NCBI GenBank assembly: GCA_951213105.1
Contig: OX578137.1
Span: forward strand, 76,855,104 to 76,919,103
Reading direction: 5' to 3'
Origin: Amaurobius ferox
Taxonomy: Eukaryota; Arthropoda; Arachnida; Araneae; Amaurobiidae
DNA: 64,000 nt
The notes under the pieces were generated by a model. It was not told the DNA's origin. It did no database searches and saw nothing but the letters and a program-made list of their open reading frames with translations. Positions 42,812 to 51,937 of the stretch are shown here, one piece after another; position 1 is the stretch's first letter; the number at the start of each line of letters is the position of its first letter. The position numbers and the translations under genes are program-made.

Positions 42812-43096
42812 ATGGAAGAGTTCAATAGACTGAGAGGTTATCCTAAGACGCTTAAATTAAATGATTTATATCCTGGGAAATATAATCTGATATCATTGAA
42901 AAAAATTAAAACTAAATATGGAGATACAGTAATCGCAAAGTTATATGTGGTGGATGAAGAAAAGGATTATTACCTAGCGAATAAACATGGAATACTTTCT
43001 GATGAATCAATATATAAAATCAATAAAGGTAGATATATATTTAAGTATTTAGGTATGATTAATGATAAATATGAATATGAATTAGAGAAAGCTTAA
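42812..43096 (+). CDS. MEEFN-family small protein, 94 aa, OB-fold-like candidate
   Basis: This is the intact member of a three-copy family. It starts in a perfect junction motif (ATG 42812). The alternating hydrophobic pattern (KLNDLYPGKYNLISLKKI, KTKYGDTVIAKLYVV, GRYIFKYLGMI) suggests a small beta barrel. 'xTKYGDxVxAxL' followed by a short loop and 'IxxINKG' resembles small OB-fold-like proteins seen in mobile elements. Single-stranded DNA binding would fit an element that replicates by strand displacement, but this is inference. Confidence 0.6.
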   Translation: MEEFNRLRGYPKTLKLNDLYPGKYNLISLKKIKTKYGDTVIAKLYVVDEEKDYYLANKHGILSDESIYKINKGRYIFKYLGMINDKYEYELEKA

Positions 43097-43123
43097 TCAT
43101 TTTTATAATATATTTTCTGAGAT

Positions 43124-43189
43124 TCTGAAGACAGACTTAAAAAAGAGATGGAAGGTTCTACAGATTATGAAGAATGGATGAATATATAA
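43124..43189 (+). pseudogene. Relic of the LRR-protein C-terminus (first)
   Basis: The plus strand reads SEDRLKKEMEGSTDYEEWMN-I-stop, which parallels the last residues of the LRR protein at 28466 (SEDEYRLNLKKEMEERGF, then TDYEEWMDL). No LRR units remain upstream. It shows that a related gene once lay on the right arm, also transcribed outward. Confidence 0.7.
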
Positions 43190-43290
43190 CTAAATATGTT
43201 AAATTAGAGACCTTGTAAAAACTTTCTGATTAATCAATAAAGAGTATTCGGGTGATTTATCCAATATATATTTATACTTTTTTTTTTGGA

Positions 43291-43311
43291 GATGGTACAT
43301 AACGTACCATC
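43291..43311. terminator. Perfect 8-bp hairpin
   Basis: The arms GATGGTAC and GTACCATC enclose ATAAC. It is preceded by a T9 run and followed by A6. It lies downstream of the LRR relic. A transcription-end role is inferred. Confidence 0.45.
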
Positions 43312-43447
43312 AAAAAATATAGATGTTAAAAGAAAAAAGTATATTTTATAACTCTTAAATTCAACCTAATTGATAATTATTAGTTTTAATATAATTTATT
43401 CTCAATTTTATATTTATCATAGTTTTAACTGGTTTGATAAAAGCTTC

Positions 43448-43477
43448 CTAGATTATGAAGAATGGGTGAATTTATAA
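43448..43477 (+). pseudogene. Relic of the LRR-protein C-terminus (second)
   Basis: The plus strand reads LDYEEWVNL-stop, the same terminal motif as the LRR gene and the relic at 43124. It is too short to be a gene. Confidence 0.6.
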
Positions 43478-43575
43478 TAAACTTTACATACCTTCCACCT
43501 CTCTGCTTTTCTCAACCTGGCTTGAGACAGGCTATGGCAGCATTAGTGGGGTCACCCCCTTATAGTCATATAAAA

Positions 43576-43887
43576 TTAATCCATTGTAAGATCTTTCAAA
43601 TCTTCTTTCATTTTGATAACATTAGCTTGATTTATAGTTTTTTCCAATTTCAATTTTCTACAGTTATAATCATCAATACTTTCTTCAATAGAAATTAAAT
43701 CATTACTTATACGTTTTAATCTCTTTTTTAAATCTCTTCGTTTCTCATATGATTTACGTAATTTATCTTTTACATTTATCAAATCTCTTTCTGTTTGAGC
43801 TAATGAACCAACAGTATTTTTTTCTATAGATTTAAAAAAAGATTCGAATCGTGATTTTGCATTTATTTTTTCATCATCTGATTCCAT
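43576..43887 (-). CDS. Coiled-coil protein with its own TATA promoter, 103 aa
   Basis: The protein is almost entirely charged helix with heptad-like leucines (KLRKSYEKRRDLKKRLKRI, NDLISIEESIDDYNCRKLKL). It runs against the surrounding right-arm genes, and its ATG (43887, gcagaATGG) lacks the element's junction motif. Instead, a TATATAAAG box and two AP-1 sites lie 50-85 bases upstream. This different start type suggests separate timing, perhaps early or stress-responsive. Function is unknown and the frame is intact. Confidence 0.65.
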   Translation of the reverse strand: MESDDEKINAKSRFESFFKSIEKNTVGSLAQTERDLINVKDKLRKSYEKRRDLKKRLKRISNDLISIEESIDDYNCRKLKLEKTINQANVIKMKEDLKDLTMD

Positions 43888-43921
43888 TCTGCTTTGAGGA
43901 GAGAAAGAATCAAGTTTATCA

Positions 43922-43972
43922 CAAAGTGAACCCTTTATATAGACTGCTCTTATGAGTCAGAAGAATGAGTCA
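43922..43972 (-). promoter_or_regulatory. TATA promoter with two AP-1 sites
   Basis: On the minus strand, two TGACTCA sites (43966-43972 and 43953-43959, 13 bases apart) are followed 12 bases on by TATATAAAG (43933-43941) and then 45 bases to the ATG at 43887. This is a standard host RNA-polymerase-II layout and the only one of its kind seen in the element. Confidence 0.6.
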
Positions 43973-44170
43973 TAAGATGACACATCACAACACCGGGAAG
44001 TGGTGTTTGTCCCACGGAGCGGTGTCAAACATATTGCACTGGAAAAAAGCACCGCGAGCTGGGAATTTTTTAGATAATGACCTCAGACTTTTTCATTCTC
44101 CTTCTAAGAAGAGAAGGAACGAATCGCGACTGATGTTTCAGATAGCACACAGTCGCTCATATAAATATGG
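43973..44170. other. GC-richer right subterminal segment
   Basis: The stretch with 'caccgggaagtggtgtttgtcccacggagcgg'-type sequence is less AT-rich than the rest of the element. No coding frame is supported. It may carry more of the promoter described at 43922, or foreign sequence. Confidence 0.35.
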
Positions 44171-44280
44171 TTATTTATAAATGGATGAGTGTTTAGGTGA
44201 ATGACTATATATATTTAAGTATTTCGGGTGAATATGAATTAGAGAAAGCTTAATCATTTTTATAATATATTTTATTTTCA
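44171..44280 (+). pseudogene. Chimeric remnant of two small right-arm genes
   Basis: It begins with the start of the 42185 gene (TATAAATGGATGAGTG, TTTAGGTG). After a few bases it jumps to the end of the MEEFN gene (GAATATGAATTAGAGAAAGC, then TTAATCATTTTTATAATATA). This is a duplicated block with an internal deletion. Confidence 0.65.
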
Positions 44281-44295
44281 TCTATATATTAGGTT

Positions 44296-44569
44296 CTTTT
44301 ATGGGGGACCGTTAGTCCCCCCATTTATTTTAAAGCTTAGAGGACTTCCATTCATTTGGAAGTTCTCTTTTTTCACGCATTTATCTAAAAAAAAGTTAAA
44401 AATCTGGTCTAAATGTAAAAAAGGCCTTATTTAGCTATAAAATCATGTTTTTAATATTAAAATGGATCGAGACCTTTTTTTATATATAAAAAAGATAAAA
44501 ATAAGCTATAAAATATAGTTTTTAGTGTATAAAGTACATGTGTGCTCGTACGGGTGTATAGATACTACT
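44296..44569. repeat. Right terminal inverted repeat of the Polinton
   Basis: Reverse complement of 27247-27522 with few differences. It ends ...GATACTACT at 44569, directly before CTCAAG (44570-44575). Confidence 0.9.
44305..44324. terminator. GC hairpin in right TIR, loop inverted relative to the left
   Basis: The arms GGGGGAC and GTCCCCCC enclose CGTTA. On the plus strand it reads the same as the left hairpin, although the surrounding TIR is inverted. The palindrome has therefore flipped relative to its repeat. Confidence 0.6.
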
Positions 44570-44575
44570 CTCAAG
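44570..44575. repeat. Right target-site duplication, CTCAAG
   Basis: Identical to 27241-27246. Confidence 0.9.
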
Positions 44576-44885
44576 AAACTAATGGAGAGTTTCGAACAAA
44601 ATTTAGCACGGTTATCAAAATCGGTAAATACCGGAAACCTATTGATTTTAAACCTAATCTAATTTTAGGAAGACACCTAAATTTTTTAATGAAATTTTGA
44701 AAAGATCATTAAAATATGACACCTTTCAATAATGTTACATAGTGATTTCTTATGTAATTTTTCATTACAAAACGAATGACCAAACTTTAGAACACAAACT
44801 CGAAGTAGTATGAACTGTTCTGAAGATATTACACGTTTGATATATTGCACGTTTGAAGATATTGCACGTGAAGATATTGCACGTC
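44576..44885 (-). repeat. Right half of the interrupted family A copy
   Basis: Continues family A on the minus strand from the Polinton insertion point: 'gagagtttcgaacaaaattt', 'ggtaaataccggaaacctatt', 'atgaaattttgaaaagatc' and 'cttatgtaatttttcatta' match the equivalent parts of 45183-46125. Confidence 0.65.
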
Positions 44886-45182
44886 ATTTATTACTAATAT
44901 TCAATATCGAATATGGCAACCGCCGCATTTCGCTTTGTTATCAGGTTGAAGTAAATATGTGGACAGCGCCAGAATGCCGCAGTTCTTTTTCAAGTAAATA
45001 TTAATAATACATTACATAATAAAAGATGTGTGTGTGTGTGTGTGTGTCGCCTATACGGGAAATTAAAGCGTCGGAAAGCGCCGAAATTTGACGTAGATGT
45101 ACTTTAGTATGCAATTTAGGATGTACTTTAGGAGAATGCTCCTCGGCGAGATTTTTTTAATTCGAATAAATGTTTCAGTTAT

Positions 45183-45308
45183 TACTTTCCTTATATACAT
45201 AATGTATAAGGAAAGTATTGTGACGGGGTCGAAAATTCGAATTCGAGTTTTCGACGGGAGAGCACGTTTCAAGCATCCCTGATCACGAATCAAACATTTT
45301 TGGAGTGA

Positions 45309-45346
<38 letters not shown>

Positions 45347-46125
45347 TATGTGTGTATGTGTGTGTGTCAGTGAGTCTGTGGAGACGATAACAGACGAACG
45401 AATGAACCGATTCGAACCAAATTTGGTACAAAAATCACAATCCGTAAACACTGGAAGCCTATTGTTTTTATACGTAATCGAATGTTCAGAACCTCCCTAA
45501 ATTTTCGAATGAAATTTTGAAAAAATCGTCAAAAAATCAAAACCGCTAATAAAGTTACGCAAATAGACATTTCTTATGTAATTTTTCATTAAAAAACGAT
45601 TGGCATAAATTTTAGAAGGCTAACATGAACCGTTCTCGAGATATTGTACATTTTTCAAAAAAATTATGAAAAAGTCACATAAAAAAAATTCCTATTGAGA
45701 AACATGTTCACTTTTCATATGTAATACCATGCGATAAATTGAGTGACATCATTCTCGTGGATCTAGCTCGTTCCATTCATGAAAAAATATACTTTGAATA
45801 ATACTTTTGTATTTGAACGCCAATAGTCATTTATCTGCTGTAAGAATAACTTTTTTCTTAGTGCATAACTCTTGGCGAGATTTTGGCGACGAATTTGGCG
45901 AAATGTCGCCAACTTGGCGACTTTTTGAAATGTTGCCAAATTAACGTAAATCTCGTCAAATGGATAAAAATGACGCTAAATCAATGAAAATGACAACTAA
46001 TTGTCGAAAATTCAATATCTTGGAAAGAATATTAGTATCTACTATAAGAAAAACCTATTTTTTTACTGTAAAAGTAGTAAATTCATTACATTATATAAGG
46101 AAAGTCATGTGTTGCCCACATCAGA
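45183..46125 (-). mobile_element. Dispersed element family A, full-length copy
   Basis: On the minus strand it runs from TCTGATGTGGGCAACACATG (46125) to the 3' hairpin CTTTCCTTATACAT / ATGTATATAAGGAAAG at 45183-45215. A GT microsatellite lies at 45310-45366. No protein is encoded. A small (TG)n tract at 45026-45048 lies just outside. Confidence 0.65.
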
Positions 46126-47811
46126 TTTTTTATGTTATAGCACGATATGAGCGATTTTCACACAAAGCAGTTCTATAGAGACTGAAATTATTATTAAGGA
46201 GTTTTGATCTTGACACCATCGAAAATATCGCAGAACGTTCGGTACAACGATGTTTGAGCCGAATCCTTAAGATAATCCTTTTAAATTTATTAATTTTTTA
46301 AATACAATGAAATTAGCATTTTCTAGGTTATCTGATACTTATTTCGCTTCATCAAATAATAATAATAATAGTAATAATTAAAAAAAAATTACACAATCCA
46401 ATAGCTTGGCAAAAATTTGTGAGTATATATTCATATTTCAACAACTTCATTTAAGCACTACGTTATTTCATATTTTGTGATTTTTTAAGTAAACGCATGA
46501 GAGCAACGAACAAATGTTCCACGGATGACTGCTGTTTCTCCCCGGTGGACTGCTCCTGCCCGAGTTCTCTCCTAGAGAAAAGATCGTTTCTTTTATTTAT
46601 TTATTTTATTCATTCATTTATTTTTTGCTTTCCACGTTTATGGAGCTTATGCTTGAAGAGAGTGAGTGCTTCAGCTGCGATAAGAGTTAGGGAAAACCGT
46701 CTGCGCTCGAAGAGGCGATAATGTAATCTTGAGGTGGCGGGCACTTATTTAGGACCTGGACAACACGGAGTACATTTTTCTAGTATATTTTGAACACTAG
46801 ATTTATTCTTGTCTTCAAGAGCTGCCCATAAGTGGGGACGAACACATTCGAGTGGCGGAAGGAGCTCCAGAGGAGTTCCGGATTTCCCAATATATTTTTG
46901 ATAGAGAAAGAAACATAAAAAGTCCAGTGTTGGTAGAGTCAAAGAATTCACCGAATTGAACGAAATTCTACACAAGCATAAGAAGACTTCCCGGCCGTCC
47001 ATACAGTTACCTTACACCTTTCTGGTAGGTCGGACGGTCTGGGTCTCAACAACAACAACAAGCATAAGAAGGGAAGAACTCGGGAAATAGGATGAAATCC
47101 AGAGATAAGCATTCTTTTGAGAACAATTTTGTAGTACATTATCAAACATTCAAAGTTCGTCATTGTCTTTAGAGTACACTGTAATTGATTTTTCTTCGAA
47201 GTCATACTAAAAAGCTACTGTAAAATAATTTCTACAAAATATCTACTAAAAACGCTATCTACTAAATTTTGTACTGGACATTAAGACTTCATTTAAAATC
47301 TACTGAAAACCCGAAATCTATTGAATTTAGTTACATAGGTTGTTCTGCTTATTTCAATTAGACTGCGGCCTCATTTGGTGCAGCTTTCTGGATTCATTTG
47401 AATTCTGAGTATTTTCTCCGATTAAACGAAATAATTTTTTATATACAATATACTTTTAAAATATTGCCGGTATATATCACCGTTACGTAAAATTATTATT
47501 TTACTTACAATTTTTCGCCATATCATACTCTGTGAAGATAAAATAATGTTACAGGTTTTGGGATTAACCAACGGCTGTCCAAATGGTTGCCGTCGGATTA
47601 TCTGTTGGGCTATAAATAAAAATAATAGGATTAAAATGACAAAAATTAGTGCCATTATGAAATCCACACCGAAAAATTATTTAAATTTCCGTATTTTTTC
47701 GTCATTTTAGCAGCTGCGGAAACAGTGATTTGGATTGAAATTGCCGCCTTCATATTTACTGCAAATCAACATTAATTCAATGCTCTAAGAAAACTTGGGA
47801 GTGATAACTAA
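46126..47811. other. Gene-free stretch with a SINE 3' fragment
   Basis: Bases 46985-47063 match the 3' end of the SINE family ('ccggccgtccatacagttac', 'tggtaggtcggacggtctgg') followed by a (CAA)n tail. The rest shows no supported gene. 46495-46740 is a GC-richer patch without a recognisable motif. Confidence 0.5.
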
Positions 47812-48480
47812 AAATCTGATGTGGGCAGCATATGACTTTCCCTACAGACTCAAGTTCATTTTCTCATTATTTCATTAATTATTCATTAAATTGAGTTTAA
47901 TTCCTCGAAATAACACGCATAATTATTTGAAACTATACTGAATTTACACTTTTAATTCAATTTTCATTTTTATTTGGTAACTGGACGTATATTCAAAGGC
48001 GGGGTAGCAAAAATGCGAAAAAAAAAATCAAATATCTCGATAACGGCTATTTCTAGAGTAATGGAGTTGATATTATTCTTTTCTTCGTCAAAAATTACGT
48101 GTAAAACAAGCATTTAATTGATAAATTTGAACATACGTAGTCCTTTATTTTAGATTTTGAAGATTTTTAAGGGCCAATTCACAAAAATGGCAGGTTCTTT
48201 TTTCCCGAATCGTATCGAAATCTAATCAGCACCAGGTTAACGTACACGTGATTTATCTTCCAAATTTTGTGTAATTTGATCAATTAGTTTTTTAACTAGA
48301 GTGGTTACATACTATTTTTGCGGGCCATTTAGCAAATAAAGGCAGGTTATTCTATCCCGAATTGCACTCAAATCTGATCAGTACCAGGGTAACCCACCAG
48401 TGATCTATAACATTTTATGAAGTTTGGTCTATTAGTTTTTGAGTCAGTGTGGATCACATACGTCACATACGTGGTGGATT
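47812..48480 (+). repeat. Dispersed element family B, 3'-truncated copy
   Basis: It starts TCTGATGTGGGCAGCATATG, ACTTTCCCTACAGACTC and follows the interior of 15716-16458, including 'gggccatttagcaaa' and 'ccgaat..cactcaaatctgatcag'. The 3' hairpin is missing. Confidence 0.55.
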
Positions 48481-49228
48481 ACAGACTTATTTATATTAAA
48501 TTTAATAAAGTGAATCATGAATTTCTATAAAAATAAAGTAATGCATATTGTTATTGTCATAGTGTATTTCACACACTAGACATATTTGGTGAATTTTGAA
48601 TTTATATTGCAATTTAAGAATTATTATATTGTGTGAAAGGCTTACAGAAAATGCAGAATTCAATGACTGGCCCAAGGGCAATTCAAAGGCGATTGCACTA
48701 GCCACAGAAATAGATTTTCACGAGAAAGGAAGACCTCCGTGAAATAATCTTTAACTGATGTGAAGAAAGTACAAAACACCAATGTACAGTGACAAAAAGG
48801 TGGACCTGACCAGTGACAGGTTTGAAGTAAAATCGATCCCCAAAGAGTTGGAGATACAAGAGGCAATGCCGAAAATGCATTTCAGATGACATGGGAGGAA
48901 AACCTCTCATAGAGTTTCGTCCAGAACAGAGCACCAGGCGCGAAGCGCCTTTAATCTCCAATCTCTAGGTGTGGTTCTTATCTTCATACTGTGACATTAT
49001 TTCATTGGTCCATAGTTGGAGGTTCGAGGTTTTTGATTTACTGTTTTTATTATTTGTCCTAGCTCCTAGTGTGGCAGTTTGTTGCACATTAAGAGTTTAA
49101 GCAGTTTGGGGGGTTGATGCAGATCTGAGGGTAACCTAGCATTTTAGCAGTTTAGGATTTTAAACATTTTGTAGAAAACCAAAGATCGCGAGTTTTCGTT
49201 AATATCAACTGATTAAGGTGGGACGTTC

Positions 49229-51937
49229 CTAGTACCGAATATCAAAGTTAAGTACCGAGCGGGGTCTCTTACGAGATTTAGCCTTGCGATGATCATAGTC
49301 ATGCAGATTAAATAATAGTTCATTTGGGACAGATGGCAGATTTTTGTAGAATTTAAGCGCTAGCTTTTTGATTTGGGCTCTAACAGTTTTTATTTTGAAG
49401 TCTTTCCTAATTACCGAGTTTCTTAAGTATCTAGGGGCTTTCCTTATAATCCTTAGGGTTTTGTTTTGTCTTGTCTCTAATAAGTCTATGGTAGTTTTAC
49501 AGGCATATCCCCATACGGGTGCTGCATACAGCATTCCCGGGCAGATGACCGATTTATAAATTAGGAGTTTATTTTGATAACTTAGATTTCCGTTTCCTAT
49601 CATTGGGTATAAAGCTCCTGTGGCCATATACGCTTTTTTGATTAAGTTCGTTACGTGCAGTTTCCAAGTTAGGTGGGAGTCTATCGTTACACCTAGGTAT
49701 TTAGTAGATTTTTCCGCTTTTAGGGCATGGTTGTTTATGTACAGAGGAGGCGGAGGTTTACGTTTTCTTGAGAAATAAATCCAATGACATTTATTGGGAT
49801 TTAATTTTATTCGCCATTTTTCCAGCCATGTTTGGAGTATGTCTAAGTGTTGTTGTAGCTGTCTGTGCATTACTGAGACGTAAGGGTGTTTTGCAAGTAT
49901 CGCGCTGTCGTCTGCATAGAGTGCCAGCTCCGTGTCTGGGGTCCTGGGAATGTCATTTAGATATATGTTAAAGAGGGTCGGCCCCAGGATGGATCCTTGC
50001 GGTACACTACTTTTAATGAGCTTGGGTGTAGATAAGTTATTTTTTACTCTGACTTGAAAGTGTCTGTTATTTAGGTATGAAATTAAAAGTTTGACAAGTG
50101 CGTCAGGGACTTTTAGAGTGATCAATTTGTAAGCTAATCCACAGTGCCACACTTTATCAAAGGCTTTTTGGATGTCAAGAAAAATCGCAGCTGTGGGTGT
50201 CTTATTATTAAAACCAGAAGAAATGTACTCTACCACTCTCAGCAATTGATGAGTGGTGGAGTGTTTTGGCCGAAATCCAAACTGCTCCGGAATGATAATG
50301 TCATTCTCACTAAGGTGCGTGTTCAGTCTCTTAAGAATTATTTTCTCAGTTATTTTACTAAGTGTCGGCAACAAACTGATAGGTCTGTAGTTGGCTGGAA
50401 TTGAGGCATCCTCACCAGGTTTATGGATCGCTATAATTATCGCTTCCTTCCATTCTTTGGGGAAATAATTTAGTTCTAGTATTTTATTTATTAAGATGGT
50501 CAAGTAAAATATTATATTTAAGGGTAGGTTTTTTACCGCGATATTCCTGATTTTGTCGTGCCCTGGGCTTTTACGGTTTTTAAGGTTTTTGATAATCTCT
50601 ACTATTTCTTGCGGGGTGGCTGGGTTAATCTCAGCCGTGACCGGGGAGTTCCTGAAATTGTTTAGAGTTTGCCTAACCATTCTTAGGGTGTCCTGACACA
50701 TTAGATCGTGGTTTGGTTCAAATTGCTTTTCGTAATGCCTAGCAAGCGCCTGCCTCTGCCTTTTCTTCGTCTGAGTACGCAATATTAGCGACATCTATTA
50801 GTGGCGGGAGTTTAATTTGAGGTTTTCTGAGTCTTTTAGCGAATTGCCAGAGCGATACGTCTTCCGAGCTAAGGGATTCAATTAACTCTTTATACTGTTG
50901 CTGCTTTTCTGCGACAATTTTATCCCTGACTTTCCACGTGAGTCTGTTAAGCTCCCTTTTGAGGGTAGGGTCTCTATTAGCCTGCCATGTCTTACGCATT
51001 CTGTTCCTTTGCCTAACTAACTGTTTGACATGGTGGGAAAGTGTGGGCATTTTTGGTGACTCACGATGTGTTGTGGCAGATGCAATAGCTCTCCTGATTT
51101 CTGTTGTGAGTGTGTGCGTGGCAGAGTCAATATCCGCCGTGCTCATAATGTTGGGTACTGCTAAATGCGGCTCGAAAAGTGCTCTTTTGAATGCGTTCCA
51201 GTTCACCCTCTCTTGTCCCAGAGAGGCTGGAAGGGGAGTGTTCAAATCGAATGTCACCAGTACCGGTAGATGATCCGAGTCGAATTCATCCAGGGTATCA
51301 ATTGTGTGAGCGTATTCTATGTTTCTCGTTAGGACAAAGTCTATGAATGAGCCATTGGCACCTGAGAAGCAGGTTGGTCTCGACGGTGCAATGATGTCAG
51401 TGTTTGTTGTGTTTAGCAATCTATGTATCTGTGTACCGCGTGTGTTGGCTCTCCTGCTGCCCCACGCTCGGTGGTGTGCATTGAAGTCGCCCGCGAGTAT
51501 TGTGTTTGGATATCGCGAGAAAAGCAGTTCCAGCTGCGCAGCTACATTTATACCACTCATGTTTTTGACATATATTGAAGTTAGGATAAATGGGTTTACA
51601 TTATTTATTTTATTTTTATACTAGTATTTTCTATACCTTGAAGATTTATGTTGTTTATTTCCTCGTGGGGAATATTACTTTTAATATATATTGCTGTTCC
51701 TCCATGGGGATTTCTAGCAGTTATATTTGAGCTAAGGGTATGATAGCTATTATAGTTTGCTATATTTAGTTTTTTGTTTTCTCTAACTTTAGTTTCCTGG
51801 ATTAGCAGGGCATCTACATCATTTTCATTTACGTAGCTCCTAAGTTCATTTATTCTTGGAGATATGCCGTTCGCATTCCAAAATATTATTTTAAAACTTT
51901 CTTTTTGGGACCTATTCATGGCGGGTTTGTTTCTCAC
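49229..51937 (-). pseudogene. LINE ORF2 (endonuclease and reverse transcriptase), two frameshifts
   Basis: Three frames together make ORF2. 51937-51605 has the endonuclease N-terminus (IIFWNANGI, LLIQETKV). 51612-50740 has GDFNAHHRAWG, FDSDHLPVLV and the linker. 50794-49229 has the RT with YADD, ending VLNFDIRY. Breaks lie near 51605-51620 in an A/T-rich tract and near 50740-50790, where a small insertion disrupts a segment that is continuous in copy A. Catalytic motifs are kept. As read, it is inactive. Confidence 0.85.

Larger units (their letters stand above)
27247..44569. mobile_element. Complete Maverick/Polinton (adintovirus-like) element, 17.3 kb
   Basis: Exact ends are set by inverted termini beginning AGTAGTATCTATACACCCG and by identical 6-bp flanks (CTCAAG). 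Inside are the Polinton hallmark genes: protein-primed PolB, DDE integrase with chromodomain, adenovirus-type protease, FtsK/HerA-like packaging ATPase, double jelly-roll major capsid and penton-like minor capsid. Virion genes are on the minus strand and replication, integration and packaging genes are mainly on the plus strand. The two arms diverge from 34909-34988. Several genes carry frame breaks or stops, so this copy is unlikely to be functional as assembled. Confidence 0.95.

Noticed and set aside
27904..42815. Poxvirus origin of the element because of TAAATG starts
   Set aside because: PolB, integrase, termini and capsid genes are those of a Polinton; the start motif alone does not show poxvirus ancestry.
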